Shown here piece after piece: positions 44,176 to 55,620 of a DNA stretch of 64,000 nt (position 1 is its first letter; every line of letters begins with the position of its first letter). Under the pieces are notes generated by a model, which saw only the letters and a list, made by a program, of their open reading frames with translations, was not told the origin of the DNA and did not search any database. The translations under genes were made by a program, and so were the position numbers. Where the stretch lies: assembly GCF_000321225.1 (NCBI RefSeq), contig NW_004450323.1, positions 3,548,262 to 3,612,261 of the forward strand, written 5' to 3'. This stretch comes from Odobenus rosmarus divergens. Its lineage: Eukaryota > Chordata > Mammalia > Carnivora > Odobenidae.

Positions 44176-45368
44176 AATATCTCCTAAATACTGTTAAACG
44201 TTATATGCTTATATGGGTGGTAAAAAGACGTCTGAAAAAATACATACCACGCTGTAGGTTTAGTGTTAATTTGCCCAATGGCATCTTTTATCATTGAAAA
44301 CAAAGTTATTTGCATTTTGTAAAGAAGAAGAAAGGAAAGAGGAAGAAAATAAAAAGAAATGAAGGATATTTGCTTCCATGTAAATTCTACTCTAATGACC
44401 AGATCCTGTTACTTTTATTACTATTTTACCCTTCTGACTCAAGCAGATTCTAGCCTACATGCCTCACAGGAGGTTAGCAGCAAGAATAAACAGAAAAAAC
44501 ACTTCCTGGCTTGCTTTTTTTTTCCCCTCCCAAAGAGCAAAAACCCATAGAGGAGAATCAGAATTTGATCAGAGAAAAAGGACATCAGAGGAAAAATGGG
44601 GAGGGATTTCCCTCTGAGAAAAAGAACTGGTCTGTGTTAGGAAGAGAGACAGGTCAAAGGGATCTCAGAGGAAAAGGCCCTGTGCCATCTTGGGGAAGCT
44701 GGGAGATTGGGTTCTCACTCAGGGCTCCCAGATTCCTCATGGGTTTCAGCCCCAAGTGCCAAAGAGATCCTGGGGGCCAAAAGTGGCAGCCATCTCCATG
44801 GAACTAGTAGAGATAATTGTTCTACACAATGTTGGCCCCGCATAAGACAATAGAATCTTGACACAACCTCATGGGAAGTAAGAGAGGTGAGCTCAAAATG
44901 ACAAAGGCTAAATTTCCTGCCAGTCCAAGGGGAATTAAGTTTATTTACAGAAACAAAGGAAATGTCATATTTCTTGGATACTTTCATTTGTGCCCTGAGA
45001 TTTATATCCACTAGCTTCCTGTATGAAAATATGCAAAGGATTTATCATCTTCATAAATTATCTCTGATTCAATGTCATTACTATAATAATGTCACTCTTA
45101 CTCATGTGCATTCCAATATGCTCTCCTGGGGCAGGAGGTTGGAGTGAGAGGGGAAAGGAATGGAATCATGCACAATGCTGGTGTTGTCCCAGAGAATGTA
45201 TCTCGTGCATGCTTATCAGGTGGCATACATACATTTTGGTGGGCAAAAGACAGAGAACCAGTGTTCTATGCCTGTCTCATTCTGACTTGATTACAGTTTG
45301 TTGCTTGCATCCCTAACCATGTCTGGTATAGAACCTCGGACATAAGGAGATGACATAGCACAGCAGGG
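44176..45368. other. Unassigned DNA
   Basis: No gene or clear repeat. The overlapping frames at 44359-45316 show no domain. Confidence 0.4.
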
Positions 45369-45632
45369 GCTGGACTAAGACGATCTGTGAAGAAAAGCTC
45401 TGCCGGCTCAACAACCCATGTCATATGGAGCAAGTTTCCTAATCCTTCCATTTCCTCATCTGGGGATAATAATATTCTTACTCCACAGGGTTATTGGGAA
45501 GATGAAACGTGATCATTTTAAGGTGCTTAGCAAAGTGCCTGTCACGTGGTAAGCTCTATTAATGGTAATTGTTATTACCAACTTGTATTACAGTAGGCAT
45601 TTAAAGACGCTGAATGAATAAATGAATGACCT
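45369..45632 (+). mobile_element. MIR SINE and adjoining L2-type end, forward
   Basis: MIR text ('catatggagcaagtttccta', 'ccatttcctcatctggggat', 'aagtgcctgtcacgtggtaa') runs to about 45578. It is followed by an L2-style terminus ('cgctgaatgaataaatgaat'). Confidence 0.8.
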
Positions 45633-46234
45633 ATCTCAGCGTATTGAGAGCAGAAAATTCCCAAAGAAATATGGAACTGGCCAGGTGATCCTCCACTTAG
45701 GTGCTGCTCTGGGCCAAATATGGCCACACACTTTGTTTTTGCTACTAAAGTACATACCTCTGGGCACACATCACATGTCCTGAGGAGGTGGTAAAGTACT
45801 GCACGGAGTATACTGTCTCAGTCAATTGGTGATCAATCGCTGACATTGGCAAGAACTTCGGCCACGACCAAGAATATACTTTGTCGTGTATTTTCTTCCA
45901 GAAATGCTAACTGCCTCCTGTGGGGATTGCAATTTTGGACTCAGCATTAGAATAAACCAATTTCAGGAATAATGGGAAATCAAGAAATGTGTATCCTTCT
46001 GGGGATGTATTTAAAACAATCCTCACCCAATAACTCAGCAGAGCAAACAGCTGGACAGTAGCCATTTTAAAACGCTCAAATTTTAAGAAACGGTTTTGAT
46101 AAATACCTTTCCAAATATTCTCTAGGAAAGCCTCTGCAATGAAAGGAAAATGATGCATGTATGTTGAATGGCTCTGTGTTGCCTTCCCACCACAATTCAA
46201 AGCAAGAATCACAAACGTGTCATATTTTCGCACA
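45633..46234. other. Unassigned DNA
   Basis: No recognisable gene or repeat. The 108-codon minus frame (45907-46233) has no domain. Confidence 0.4.
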
Positions 46235-46740
46235 TCTTTGGGCCTTTGTCCATGCTGTTTCCTCAGCTTAGAATGTCCTCCATGCCCCAGCTCATGCTAT
46301 CCCAACCACCCCCCCTAATCCTAGCAAATCACAGAAATATAGCACAGAGGTTAACAGCACGGTTCAAATCCCATCTCTATGTTTACCCAGCTTGGGCAAG
46401 TTATTTAACTTCTCTGTGAGTCAGGTTCCCACGGGGATGATAACTGAACCTAACCTTATAGGGTTTTTGGATAATTAAATAGGTAAATATATGGAAAATG
46501 CTTAGAATGGGACAGTTCATGGAACATAGTAAGCACTACATAATTGATGTCATTCTTATCCTTCAAATCGTAGCTCCAGCTTTAAACCCTTGGGAAGGTT
46601 CTTTCATTCCCTCCTGGGCTGAGTTACACATTTCCTCCTCCATGCTTGCCCTAGTCTCTGCTGTAGTATGTAGCACATTCAACCATCAGTGTGTGTATGT
46701 CTGCCTTGCCACTATGCACAAATAGGAGGAATGCAAACAC
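46235..46740 (+). mobile_element. L2 LINE fragment, forward, interrupted by MIR
   Basis: The left piece (46235-46327) has 'ctttgggcctttgtccatgc' and 'tcagcttagaatgtcctcca'. The right piece (46546-46740) continues with 'tcttatccttcaaatcgtag' and 'tagtatgtagcacattcaac'. The MIR between them explains the break. Confidence 0.7.
46338..46545 (+). mobile_element. MIR SINE, forward, nested in L2
   Basis: 'gcacagaggttaacagcacg', 'gggcaagttatttaacttct', 'ctgtgagtcaggttcccacg' and 'ggaacatagtaagcactaca' span the full MIR. Confidence 0.92.
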
Positions 46741-48599
46741 CATACCTTGAGAGTCTCCAGGCCTCCCAACAGAGCCATGAACATGACAGATGCACGGTGA
46801 ATATAAGGTTAACATATGAATGCATTAATTAAATGTTACCTGAGCTTTCTGAGTTTCTCATGCAGTCAGTATGTTCCCATCCTTGCATGAAACTGTTGAG
46901 TGATCCCTGTGGCTGGGCGTGCTTCTAAAAGCCAAACGAGGTAAGGTTCTGAGCTGCCTCAGAGTTTGTACGCTAATCATTGGCATCATAAAAATTCATC
47001 ATTAGCACCATTAACAGAGTGGACTGATGTGATCACAGAGACAGCAGAAGGACTCGGCCCAGCACATGGCATGTCTCTTGATGAGCTTTAACGTTTCCCC
47101 CAGCTGCTCTTCAGCCCTGCATTCCTCCAGCACTGCTGGGACAAGGGACAGGTCACAGTTCTGAGGGGTGATGCGAGAGTGCTTAGTCACAGTCTATCTG
47201 CCAGTGGAGAAAAGACTTTGGCAGGAATGTGATCTGAGGAGACGCTGAAAATAGCAAGTCCATCGCAGGCCAAGGGAACTTCCTCTTGTGAAAGTGGGAA
47301 AAAGGGATTGATGAAAGAAGCTGCTTCCTGGCAGAGGGAAGAAAACATCCTGTCTGAGCTGGATTGAGAGAGAGGAATCAAGGAAAGTTCTGGCTGCCTG
47401 GGGAAGGCAGGGAAAGCACTAGATTTGGAATAAAAACAATTAAGTCTTAATGCTTCCATTTGGTAAGCTTTCTCCTCTTCAAAATGGAGAATCAAATGAA
47501 GAAAACTTTAAAGCACCATATAAATGTTTAAGACACGATTCAATACAGCGGGAAAAGGCTCCCTCATACACCAACTCCCAGAAGGGGCCCCCACCTGAAC
47601 AGAGGCCTCTCCATCTTCACTCTAGGGGAGAAAGAGAGGTCTCTGCCTCCTGTTCATTTAAATTAGCAAGTTTTAAAGAAGTTTAGAAGGACACTACGTT
47701 TCAAGGTTTCCTTGGGATAAAACTTTTTATTAGGAATCTGCCTTGGCTTTATTGTTTTTTTGGGTTTTGGCCAGTATAGCTTTGAGATATATGAAACTAA
47801 ACAGTGTGATTTATGGCCTACGTGGAGTTTTCTTACCTTAAGAGCAAACATTTACAATGCAAATAGTGGCATGCCTCCAGCTAGCTAGAACTGATTTTGC
47901 ACATGTCCTCCCAACCCCATGTTTTGTGACATCACATTGGTAGCTTGAAATTAGCCATGGTAGGAGTATTTCACCCTGGCAACTGACAAATGCTGTAAAT
48001 TAGAGGGGTTTTTTTCTGCTCCAAAAGCTGGCTTGCCAACACAACACTCACTGAGCCCAAAAGGCCTCAAGAGTCCCCCAGCCATCACTTTCCACTCCAA
48101 ATGCCACAAAAAGATGACTGCAACCACACACACAAACATTCGATGGGAAACATTACAGAGATACATCACTATGCAGATAGAAACACAAAAACAAAGTGAA
48201 AACCTTGGTAAATTAATTGTACATTCCTACCACACAGGGTTCTGACAATGAGGTGTTGAGTTTTTTTTAAAACCGAGAGTAACTATAATAGGCCAGAGAA
48301 TTTTGAATCAGCCTTATCTAGAGCCACAAATGAATATACTCAAAAGACATATTACAGCTGGAATTCAAACATCTCAATTGCACACTAATATAATGATGGA
48401 ATAACCCACTTATCAAAATAGGAGATCTGTCACTTGTCCCAGTAAGAGAATGTAGTGTTGCAATTATAATCCTGTAATGGTCAATGAATAATGGTCAAGT
48501 GAATGAACAGTCTTTGTTTCCTCCTACATGTTTTATCTATTCTCTTAACGTTTAAGTGGACTGTTCCTTTTCTTTTGGAACTTTAAACATTATGCTATG
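46741..48599. other. Unassigned DNA with a TAAT/ATTA-rich patch
   Basis: 1.9 kb without recognisable repeats. Clustered homeodomain-type cores (TAATCATT, CATCATTAG, CATTAA) lie at 46973-47012. No exon recognised. Confidence 0.4.
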
Positions 48600-48765
48600 T
48601 TCCTAAGGCTGGCAATTGTCATAGGAGAAGCACAGATTAAGTGCTTGGTGGTTCTCAGAGGCCTTTTTCAGAGCACATCTTGACTAATGCTTACACACAC
48701 CCTCTAAAGTAAGATGCACCCATTTTCAGAGAAGGAAAACGATTTCATCATGATAGTAAGAGCTG
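48600..48765 (-). mobile_element. Possible MIR, reverse
   Basis: Text such as 'attaagtgcttggtggttct' and 'cccattttcagagaaggaaa' fits a very diverged reverse MIR. Confidence 0.4.
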
Positions 48766-49124
48766 TGGACTCTGCACCCTATTGTCTTCATTGCTACTGA
48801 CCATTGGAAGCTGAACATCATAGCCGTCAACACCACAGTTTGGTCAAACTGCCCCTGCTTCTTTCTGTCACTCTTACTGTTGGACAGCTCAGGACAAGAG
48901 CTTGTCTCATGTCCACATACTAAATCTCATGTCAAGATTTCAAGTGAACCAGCATCTGGTCTTCTTTTGGCGTCTGTCATAGGATGAAGATCCTCCACCT
49001 AGCAAGATTCTCAAAATGGTGGCTTCCCTAAACAGAAGAGAGTTCAGATTCTGGACAGTAGATATTATTATTATTATTATTACCATTACTATTATGGGCA
49101 TCTATCCTATTCATGGCAGTTATT

Positions 49125-49217
49125 ATCTTTTTTGAGTCTTTCTCCTATATTTGGGGAAATATTCAAATCATGAGTCATCACCACTCCAACATAGGAGTCA
49201 GAATGCAATCTGCAATC
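49125..49217 (+). repeat. 93-bp direct duplication, copy 1
   Basis: Compared base by base with 51136-51228, the two 93-bp copies differ at only two positions, both C/T transitions (gagtctttctcc vs gagtcttcctcc; catcaccactcc vs catcatcactcc). I recognise no repeat family. An (ATT)n run lies about 55 bases upstream. Confidence 0.95.
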
Positions 49218-49550
49218 TTAGCCTAATTCAGGCACATGGATTAGTTACTGCCCATCAGGGACCCCATCATAAGCTACTGATTCAGAAGTAAGCAACAAAA
49301 GGAAAGAGGCTCTACATGGACCTTCCATTTTTGCATCTTCACTGGTGAGGGGGAGGCAGAGGTGTCTGTTTTTTTGTGGTGACTGTTTCCCAGGGATTAC
49401 AATAGTATCTTTCTGATGTAGAAGCAGAAGCTGTGGAGCAGCAAGGGTTTCCTATCAGATCTGTGGCTTGGTTTGGTATTGTACGCCAAGACTTAGCCTC
49501 AAGCCAGTTTTCCAGTGCACTCAACAGTTCTGTGAGCCACCTGATATTTT

Positions 49551-49742
49551 TTTTTAAGATTTTTATTTATTTATTTGACAGACAGAGACAGCAAGAGAGG
49601 GAACACAAGCAGGGGAAGTGGGATAGGGAGAAGCAGGCCTCCCGCCAAGCAGAGAGCCCGATGCGGGGCTCAATCCCAGAACCCTGGGATCTTGACCTGA
49701 GCCGAAGGCAGACGCTAAACAACTGAGCCACCCAGGTGCCCC
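49551..49742 (-). mobile_element. CAN-SINE, full-length, reverse
   Basis: T-tract, TTTATTTATTTATTTGACAG, body, and the complement of GGGGCACCTGGGTGGCTCAG. Target duplications ccacctgatatttt (49537-49550) and ccacctcatatttt (49743-49756) differ by one base. Confidence 0.96.
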
Positions 49743-49825
49743 CCACCTCATATTTTTTAAATAAAATGCTTTTCCATTTATTCAGCAAGAGTCATCCTCT
49801 GTTGCTTAGAGAACTCTGACTAATA

Positions 49826-50015
49826 CAGGAACTCTAATACAATTATTTTTCCTATTTCTCAGGTATGGAAACTGAGCTTTAGGAGGTTAAACTGCTTACG
49901 ATCACAAAGTTAGTCAATGAGAGAGCAAGGATTAGAACCAGGACTATCATAACCCAAAGCCCACCTCTAAATCAGAAAGATTATACCACAAGACCATAAA
50001 ACTAATGAATCAGAA
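49826..50015 (-). mobile_element. MIR SINE, reverse
   Basis: 'tcaggtatggaaactgagct', 'acgatcacaaagttagtcaa' and 'aaggattagaaccaggacta' follow the reverse MIR order. Confidence 0.85.
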
Positions 50016-50244
50016 TTGAGTTGTTGCTATTTTTTTAAGTTAGAATAAATGATAGAGCACAACCCAAATCTTCTGACCTGATGTGCTTTCCATGGTATCT
50101 CTCATCCTCATAATGCTGCCACATTTTTGCTTTATATATTTTGAGATGAGTTTTTAACTGTAATTGAATTTAAGAAGATTATACAGGGAGGAGGTGACCG
50201 ATTGTTTCTTGCATCCCACACTTTCCTTGTGTATTCAGTGTCCA

Positions 50245-50720
50245 TCTTACCAAAATACATTCCTTCGTAGCTCTTTCAGCAAGAGTCTATTTTTAAATTA
50301 TTTATCAGAAAATGCCTTTATTTTTTCCTCATTCTTGAATGACAGTTCAGTTGGATATAGATTCCTAGGTTGAACATTATTTTTCATCAACACTTTGAAG
50401 ATATTATTTCATTGTTTTCTAGTATCTGTTGAGGCTGATAAAAAGTTTACTACTTGGCCTACATTTGTGATTAATCTATGTTTTCTAGTTGTTTTACTAT
50501 TTTATTTTTCTTTAATAGTCTGCAATATCAGTCCACTGTGAGGTTTGTTCTTAGTTATCTTGCTTGGGACATGCTTTTCATTCTTAGGACCCTTATCTTT
50601 CATCAATTCTGGAAAACTCCCCATCATGACCTCTTCTAGCATTGTCTTAACCTCTCTGCAGAATAAATTGCTACTGTCCTCTCATATCCACTGTTCTCTA
50701 TTTCCTTTGGGAGAACTATC
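50245..50720 (-). mobile_element. Old L1-type fragment, reverse (tentative)
   Basis: 'ttcagttggatatagattcc', 'aacactttgaagatattatt' and 'tcattgttttctagtatctg' resemble the T-rich strand of an old L1 region often seen in mammalian genomes. Further T-rich text with a similar flavour continues at 51290-51790. Confidence 0.5.
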
Positions 50721-50834
50721 ACTTTTTTTTTTTTTTTCTGGGAACATAGATAGAACCTCTCCCTGCCTCCCTAATGGGTCTGTGATAGAAGTGCTATGTG
50801 TATCTTCTAGATAGTGCTTTTAAAAGACACAGGC

Positions 50835-51090
50835 AGCCATGACCCTTTTCCCTTCCTTGCAACCCCTCTCCCCACCACCGCCACCCCTGCTTAGGATGTA
50901 GACCCAAGGATTAGAGCTAAAGAAACCATGTGGGATCCTGAAATAGAAGCCAGAGATTAAAATAACAGAGCTGCTTACTAGCCCTTGGCCTCTAGACTGT
51001 TATATGGGAAATAAATTTCTATCTTCTTTAGGCCTTTATATTCTAGGGTCTTTTTTTTTAAGCAACTTCTATTATATCTTAGCAATTATA
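50835..51090 (+). mobile_element. LTR-like 3' end
   Basis: 'taaaataacagagctgctta', 'ctagactgttatatgggaaa', 'taaatttctatcttctttag' and 'atattctagggtc' look like the polyadenylation-side end of a MaLR/ERVL-type LTR. No retroviral genes are near. Confidence 0.45.
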
Positions 51091-51135
51091 CCTCTGTTCT
51101 CTCTACTCTCCCCTTTCCTTATGCCTTCCTTAGGA

Positions 51136-51228
51136 ATCTTTTTTGAGTCTTCCTCCTATATTTGGGGAAATATTCAAATCATGAGTCATCATCACTCCAA
51201 CATAGGAGTCAGAATGCAATCTGCAATC
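51136..51228 (+). repeat. 93-bp direct duplication, copy 2
   Basis: 91 of 93 bases match 49125-49217, same orientation, 2,011 bp apart. Sequence before and after differs completely, so the boundaries are sharp. A TG/CA-rich stretch follows at 51236-51272. Confidence 0.95.
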
Positions 51229-51289
51229 ACAAATAGTGTGTGTGGATGTGTGTGCGCACACACATATGCACACGTGACCCCATTCTAAC

Positions 51290-51790
51290 CTCCATTTCTC
51301 TTATTCATGTTCATATTTTTCTACCACATTATTTCTCCGTGCTACATTCTAGATGAATGTAGTCTTGGTTCTTTCTTACAGTTCACTTGTTCACTTCAGA
51401 AGTCTAATGTGGCACTTAATGGGTCCCTTTGAATTTCTAATGTCAGCAAATACATTTTTAATTTCTATACTTTATATGTGATTCTTCAATAAACCTCCTC
51501 TTTTTTCATAATAAGCTATTCTTTCATTCTATTCCTTCTTTTATGTCTTTGACATTCAAAAGACACCTACATCATAACCTCTTTCAGATTTTTTTAAGTT
51601 AGCTCAGTTTTGGGGTAACTAACTTTCCTGTTAGTTTCATTTCCTCATTTGGTTTATAATTTTTTATTAACACTTCATCTTCAGCAGGACCAGTTATCCC
51701 AATGGATACCTGTGTAATAAGTTGTAGAAATACCCCTAACACAGCACTTTGTTTGTCTCTGGTGAAATTCTGAGGTTTCAAAGGTCCTGG
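51290..51790 (-). mobile_element. T-rich old L1-like text, reverse (tentative)
   Basis: Blocks such as 'tttctatactttatatgtga', 'ataataagctattctttcat' and 'tgttagtttcatttcctcat' are reminiscent of an old L1 on the minus strand. I cannot align it and the call may be wrong. Confidence 0.35.
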
Positions 51791-52064
51791 ACCAGTTTTT
51801 ATGGTAACTCCTCAGGCTGAAATTTCTATATCCCATAGGTTATATAAATTTGAATCCTACATTAACTCATGGTAAAGCCTGGGGGACACTTACATTTTCC
51901 CACCAACAGCCCCAGATCAATTAAAGCTTCCTTTCTTCTTCCCCACAACAGTTGTGAATGTTTCCCCAAGGTAGTTACAGTCAGGTAGTTACACAATCCC
52001 TTCATGGATGAGGCACCACCCCCCCCACCCGGCCCCCAGGGTTTATTGAGATAACTCTGTCATG

Positions 52065-52400
52065 GAGTTGTCAGATGAAAAAGGGAACACCTGGCTAAAT
52101 TTGAATGTCAGATAAACATTTTTTAGTATAGGTATGTCCCATTCAACTTTTGGAACATACTTATATATATATTGAAAGTGTTCACTGTTTATCTGTACTT
52201 TTATTTATTTTTTTAGAGAGAATGTGCGTGTGGGGGTGGGGGGGGACAGAACGAATCTTAAGCAAGCAGGGCTTGATCTCAAAACACTGAGATCATGACC
52301 TGAGTCAAAATCAAGAGTCTGACACTTAACCAACTGAGCCATCCAGGCACCCCTGCATCCTGTACTTTTAAATGCTAAATCTGATAACCCTAGTCACAGT
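52065..52400. mobile_element. Palindromic non-autonomous DNA transposon (MER53-like), split by a SINE
   Basis: 'ggctaaatttgaatgtcaga' + 'taaacat', the internal inverted motif 'gtatgtcccattcaactttt' + 'ggaacatac', and the closing 'aatgctaaatctgataaccc' match a palindromic mammalian element. The SINE sits near its right end. The family name is from memory. Confidence 0.65.
52204..52359 (-). mobile_element. CAN-SINE, diverged, reverse
   Basis: TTATTTATTTTTTTAGAGAG with a G-rich middle, then 'ctgagatcatgacctgagtc' and the complement of the head ('ccaactgagccatccaggca'). An 11-bp target duplication ctgtactttta is at 52193-52203 and 52360-52370. Confidence 0.92.
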
Positions 52401-53945
52401 GCCCTGCCTAAACTTGGCCTTGGGGCCACATATCCTGTCCCTACATGGCCTCAATATCTGAGCCTCCAGATTCTAGGACCTACATGTAGCTCCAGCCACA
52501 TTAGCTACAGTTATCACACTGGCTCTGAGTTCCTTTTTCATACTAAGAATAAGACTATTATCCTTACTTTTTTCAAGACTGGTTATATATAAATATTTGA
52601 CATTTCTGCCACATTTTATCTAGGCTTTCTATGTGGCAGTAGAGGGAGGGAAGGCTTGTCCATGTCCGCTCAGGCTGCTATTTGTCACAAATATTTCAGT
52701 TGAGCACTATACTATGCCATCCGATGGAAAGCCTGGAGCACAGAGGGTTAATTCACCCAAATTAATTGAAAGACGAGGGAATGTGCAGAAACAAGTCCTT
52801 ACAACTTGTACTCTGGGGATGCTGCTCATTTTGGCAAAAGGAAGTTTTCCTACAGGATGGATTCTTCAAGAGAAGCAAACATGTCCCAGTTTTAACTAAG
52901 GTTTGGCTTCCCAAGAACCTGGGTCTCCAAGGATTTCCCCTCTATTTGGGAAGCATAGGAAAGGCAGTAAAATTCTGACTTTACTGCACTTTATTTTCAC
53001 TGGGCCAACTACGAGATGAAAAGCTAGATGGGAAGGTAAAAATAGAAAATTATTAACTAAAAGGGGTTGAAACATGTATATTTTAAGACCTTAAATTAGT
53101 CAAAATCTAGAAAATGGAAGACACCAAGTCATCAGATGAGAAAATACAATGCTTTTGTGTTGAAATCTTTCAGAGAAAGGCCCCTTTCAACACAGTTCTA
53201 AATAAAGTTCTCAGAATTAAAGAAGAGTATTTTGTCTTCACTTTAGACAGGGAAAATCCCCTGGACCAAAAATTCCAAAATCCTTCCCGGATATTTTCTG
53301 ATGTTTTTCAATAATTCCACACCCCCCACATGGTTTCCAGGCAGGGCCTAATTTAGCCTGGACCCAAATAGTCACCAAAGAGCTCAAATCCAGGCTTTTA
53401 ACATATTCTCAAAATGAAATTTAACTTCCTGGTTTTGTATTCTCTGGGTTAAAGGTACTGATTTCCTCAAGATAAGCATTTTTAGAACACCACAACTTTT
53501 GAAACTCGGTACATCTATACTTTTTTTTTTTTAGTATTCCGTAAGTCCTAAAAATCGATCCATGCCCTGGGCTTTCTGCCCCCTGACAGGCTCTGCTGCT
53601 AAAAATTCATGTTGTATAAGCCTTAAAGAGTATGCATACCTCTCATTATCTCCTAGCTTGATGTGAGTTCATGAAAATAATGTACACGGGAGTTATTTAT
53701 AAATCATAGAAAAATGGACTAATGCTTCTGAAGCTTGTCTCTTGGCCCAGAACTTCTTTGCTGTATGGGATCTGCCCCTCAAACCTATCTCCACCTCTCT
53801 ACCTCCACCTCCACCTCCTAGGTCTGTAGGAATCCTCCCAGGACAGGTCTACTCCACTTCAAGGAAATTCAGTGGTTGATGACAGTCCAAATTATGACCC
53901 TCCAGACTTCCAAAACAAATCAGAGAACCATAGGATTTTTAATAC
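52401..53945. other. Unassigned DNA
   Basis: 1.5 kb without a recognisable exon or repeat. A CCACCT-type simple repeat lies at about 53789-53818. Frames at 52633-53314 lack domains. Confidence 0.4.
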
Positions 53946-53949
53946 ATGT

Positions 53950-54480
53950 TTTATTTCAGAGTAAACCATGTAGCCTGGAAAACATTTGGAAATTTCACAA
54001 AAGCATAAAGAAGTGGAAGTAACATATATCTTCACCACTGAGATATGTTTCTCTGCATAAAACAGATGTTTCACAAAAAAAGGAATCATACTCTAGGAGC
54101 TGTAGAATTTTCTTTTTTTGCTTATCTATATATTGTGACCATTTCCCACCATATTCAATGGTTTTGCATGGTAACACTGTAGTGACTACACATTCCATTT
54201 TTACAAATGTGTTCATTTATTTCGTTATTCCTCTGTTTGGGAGCATTTAGATTGTCCCCAGTTTCTCTCAACTCTGTGATAACGATCCTTGTTGAAGAGT
54301 TATTCTTGCAGTCAGCCATGATTACATCGTTAGGATAAATTCCCAAAGTAAACCTGGTAGACTGAAGGACAGGCACATCTTCAAGGTCTGAGGTACCCAC
54401 TGCCAAGTTACTTTGCAAAAGGTTTATCAGTCCTGCCACTAGTATACAAGAGTATCTATTTACCTGCTTCAAGGAGTCTT
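53950..54480 (-). mobile_element. Old L1 (L1M-type) fragment, reverse
   Basis: 'gagcatttagattgtcccca', 'gttaggataaattcccaaag' and 'ctgccaagttactttgcaaa' correspond to the reverse of an old L1 ORF2 end ('...gtaggataaattcctagaagtgg...actgccaaattgcc...'). Strongly diverged. Confidence 0.6.
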
Positions 54481-54799
54481 GCATAAACTAGTAAGTGATT
54501 ATCTGTCATGCAAAAGTACTTTTCATTAACGAAAAGAATTTACAACATGATTTCTGTAAACACAGAACTCTCCTAGTCCAGTGTAGAACATCATTCAACT
54601 TAAAATATGATTTTAAGTTTCTGTGGAAATTTTCTGTAACACAATTAATAGAGAAAATAAGTATTTCTCTATTTGATTTTTGTTTTAAATGGTGAATGCC
54701 CCCTCTCAAAGAACTCTTTCCCTTTCTGCCCTCATCTAGATTGAGAAGAGATACCAAAGTACAGTACAGTTATTCTGCTGTTCATCCATTCTCTATTTC

Positions 54800-55170
54800 G
54801 TATTCAGTTTCCCATCATGCACCGGATAAACACGGCAGCCCTGACATGACGAGAAGTCTTCCCTGAAGACTACAGCCCACACTCATCCATCCCTTCACTG
54901 AACTCCTATTATACTTATTGTCTGTACCACACAATTAGCACTTTATTATATACTGTCTTGTTCTCTAATTGTCTGTACCACACAATTTAGCACTTTATTA
55001 CATTCTGTCAGATTCTGTAATTGTGTCACGAATTTTTGCCTTGTCTCTCCATCTAGATTACAAGCACCAGGGTGGCAAGGGGCGCTGTCTGGTGCTGCTC
55101 TGGCATTCCAAACCCTGCCCTAGGAACAACAAAGTGGGCTTTCGACAAATGCTGAGTGCTTCACTGTTGG
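54800..55170 (+). mobile_element. L2 LINE 3' region, forward
   Basis: 'ctccatctagattacaagca', 'ctgccctaggaacaacaaag' and 'gacaaatgctgagtgcttca' match the diverged L2 terminus. The A/T-rich part carries a 51-bp tandem duplication. Confidence 0.6.
54917..55019 (+). repeat. 51-bp tandem duplication
   Basis: Unit 1 (54917-54967) and unit 2 (54968-55019) both run attgtctgtaccacacaatt, agcactttatta, then a ctgtc-containing end. A few differences separate them. Confidence 0.9.
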
Positions 55171-55477
55171 TGGGTGAGTTGGGAGAGGGGTAGATTGACT
55201 TTGTGATGGGCTCTAAGTAGGTGGAGCTATGGCAAACGGAGACAGGGAAGGCGCTGAGTGGCAAGAGGCTCTGTGCTGTGGTCATTCCCGCCACTCCCCT
55301 TCAGTACCACCTGCTCTGTCAGCTAGCAAGTCATTTAGTTTCCAAGTTTTTCTAGGTACACAGAACAGGGAAACCAAAACATTTGACCATACAATACCAA
55401 TGAGAATCACATGTTTTTCACTGTCACATTCTCCAACGAGGGAGGCACCGCTCTGCAGAGAAAGAGGTCATGCTTTA

Positions 55478-55620
55478 GAATGAGAGAGACTTCTTACCAC
55501 CTGTGTGACCATCCACACATTGTTTAACACCTCTCCCTAAAATTAAACCCTTGTTCCTCATCTCTGAAAATGATTCCAATGACTGTGATTATTTGTGATA
55601 CTGCCACTGAGTATCCAGAA
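55478..55620 (+). mobile_element. MIR SINE, forward, partial
   Basis: 'cttaccacctgtgtgaccat', 'aacacctctccctaaaatta' and 'cttgttcctcatctctgaaa' follow the MIR core. Confidence 0.7.
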
